Assembly (NCBI RefSeq): GCF_010450875.1
Contig: NZ_CP048422.1
Location: 1-64,000, forward strand
Direction: 5' to 3'
Source: Sphingomonas insulae
GTDB taxonomy: Bacteria > Pseudomonadota > Alphaproteobacteria > Sphingomonadales > Sphingomonadaceae
DNA length: 64,000 nt
Part shown: piece after piece, positions 63,186-64,000 of the stretch
Position numbering within the stretch: the first letter of the stretch is position 1
Layout of the letters: each line of letters starts with the position of its first letter
Position numbers and translations under genes: made by a program
Notes under the pieces: generated by a model
Told to the model about the DNA's origin: nothing
The model's database searches: none
What the model saw: only the letters and a program-made list of their open reading frames with translations

Positions 63186-63911
63186 ATGGCAGCGATGACG
63201 GCAGGGAATGCGACGGACGTGGCGGGCCACGTGCACGAGGACGTGGACGGCATCGAATGGCGCGTGTCGCCGGGCCTGACACCCTATGACGAAGCGCTGG
63301 CGACGATGGAGGCGCGCGCAGCGGCGGTGCTGGCGGGCGAGGCACGCGAGCTCATCTGGCTGCTGGAGCATCCGCCGATCTACACCGCGGGCACGAGCGC
63401 GTCGGACGCCGACCTGATCGATCCGCGCTTTCCGGTCGTAGCGACGGGGCGTGGCGGCAAGCACACCTATCATGGGCCGGGCCAGCGCATCGTCTACATG
63501 GTGCTCGACCTCAACGCCCGTGGCCGCGACGTGCGCTGCTTCGTCCATGCCGTCGAAGGCTGGGTGATCGCGGCGCTCGGCGAATATGGCGTGTCGGCCT
63601 TTCGCGCCGAAGGACGCGTCGGCATCTGGACCCGCGATGGTGGGCCGGAGGCGAAGATCGGAGCGATCGGCGTGCGCGTCCGGCGCTGGATCACGCTGCA
63701 TGGCCTGGCGGTCAACATCGACCCAGACCTTAGCCATTTCAACGGCATCGTGCCGTGCGGCCTGCCCGAATATCCGGTCACCAGCCTTGCCGCCCTGGGC
63801 CATGATCCCGCCCTTGCAACCTTTGACGCGGCCCTGGCGTTCACCGCTCCGGCGTTCTTGTCGTCGCTCTCCTGCACTGCCGAAAAGCGTGGATTGGAAA
63901 ACGAGGCTTGA
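63186..63911 (+). CDS. lipB: Lipoyl (octanoyl) transferase
   Basis: A 241-aa enzyme that moves octanoyl groups from acyl carrier protein to lipoyl domains of ketoacid dehydrogenases, the first step of lipoate synthesis. The signature [13 protein letters not shown] is at about 88-100, Lys157 in [13 protein letters not shown] and the acyl-holding Cys191 in [16 protein letters not shown] are all present. The start [15 protein letters not shown] is the first ATG in frame with the domain; it is slightly longer at both ends than E. coli LipB. It is divergent from the membrane protein pair. Confidence 0.95.
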   Translation: MAAMTAGNATDVAGHVHEDVDGIEWRVSPGLTPYDEALATMEARAAAVLAGEARELIWLLEHPPIYTAGTSASDADLIDPRFPVVATGRGGKHTYHGPGQRIVYMVLDLNARGRDVRCFVHAVEGWVIAALGEYGVSAFRAEGRVGIWTRDGGPEAKIGAIGVRVRRWITLHGLAVNIDPDLSHFNGIVPCGLPEYPVTSLAALGHDPALATFDAALAFTAPAFLSSLSCTAEKRGLENEA

Positions 63912-64000
63912 GGGCAGGACGTTATGCGATTAATGTCCACTGCGATTTGGGTATTAAAAGGGCCAGCAAGCCGTCCAAATCCTATATCTAGGGAGCTTCC
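63912..64000. other. AT-richer spacer at the right edge
   Basis: After lipB the last 89 bases are clearly richer in A and T than the rest of the window (for example GGGTATTAAAAGGG and CCTATATCTAGG). I see no gene; a short frame from the ATG at about 63933 stops within 25 codons. It may be the promoter region of a gene beyond the edge. Confidence 0.4.

Overview
The window is high-GC, densely coded chromosomal DNA with short spacers. Its gene content points to an alphaproteobacterium, most likely a sphingomonad: a COQ4-family ubiquinone protein, a cytochrome bc1 operon (petABC), regulators and a sugar transferase of the XrtA/PEP-CTERM exopolysaccharide type, a SleB-type cell wall hydrolase, HrcA/CIRCE-controlled groESL, and several families of palindromic intergenic repeats. 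The genus is an inference from gene content. I saw no rRNA, tRNA, CRISPR array, transposase or prophage.

Layout. 1-6.9 kb: the end of clpA with a strong terminator, a NUDIX hydrolase, a membrane diguanylate cyclase, a succinate-semialdehyde-type aldehyde dehydrogenase, then xseB-ispA-coaD. 7-13 kb: envelope genes (SleB hydrolase, secreted S9 peptidase, glycine-zipper lipoprotein, two-motif retropepsin-like protease) and a metallophosphatase. 13-18.5 kb: coq4 with a perfect palindrome upstream, recF carrying a one-base frameshift, an EF-hand/OmpA protein and gyrB, followed by stacked repeats. 18.8-24 kb: a LysR regulator divergent from a valine/branched-chain degradation set (mmsA, a small lipoprotein, an isobutyryl-CoA-dehydrogenase-like gene, mmsB). 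24-28.4 kb: a PepSY protein/OmpR regulator/histidine kinase operon and uup. 28.4-38.4 kb: a long minus-strand run with a TIGR03013-type sugar transferase, PrsK, PrsR, a TPR protein, a DUF815 ATPase and an HWE-type kinase, with mannose-1-phosphate guanylyltransferase divergent from it. This looks like control and early steps of exopolysaccharide synthesis; the exosortase itself is not here.

38.9-42 kb holds the least explained locus: a tightly coupled five-gene operon with two related DUF2589-like proteins, two small unknown proteins and an astacin-like zinc protease without a signal peptide. 42.4-44.4 kb is groESL. 44.5-51 kb contains a TonB-C protein, sppA, two acetyltransferase/hypothetical genes, a TRIC-type channel, a secreted hypothetical and ychF. 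51.1-51.8 kb is a three-copy tandem repeat of about 211 bp. 51.8-64 kb: a phosphodiesterase lipoprotein, a MaoC hydratase, an RG-rich exported protein, apt, petABC with its terminator, trmL, an AcvB/VirJ-like hydrolase, hemF, a frameshifted acetyltransferase, two related membrane proteins and lipB.

Two genes (recF and the acetyltransferase after hemF) are each broken by one missing base, and in each case restoring one C in a C-run rebuilds the protein. This suggests assembly errors in homopolymers more than real pseudogenes.
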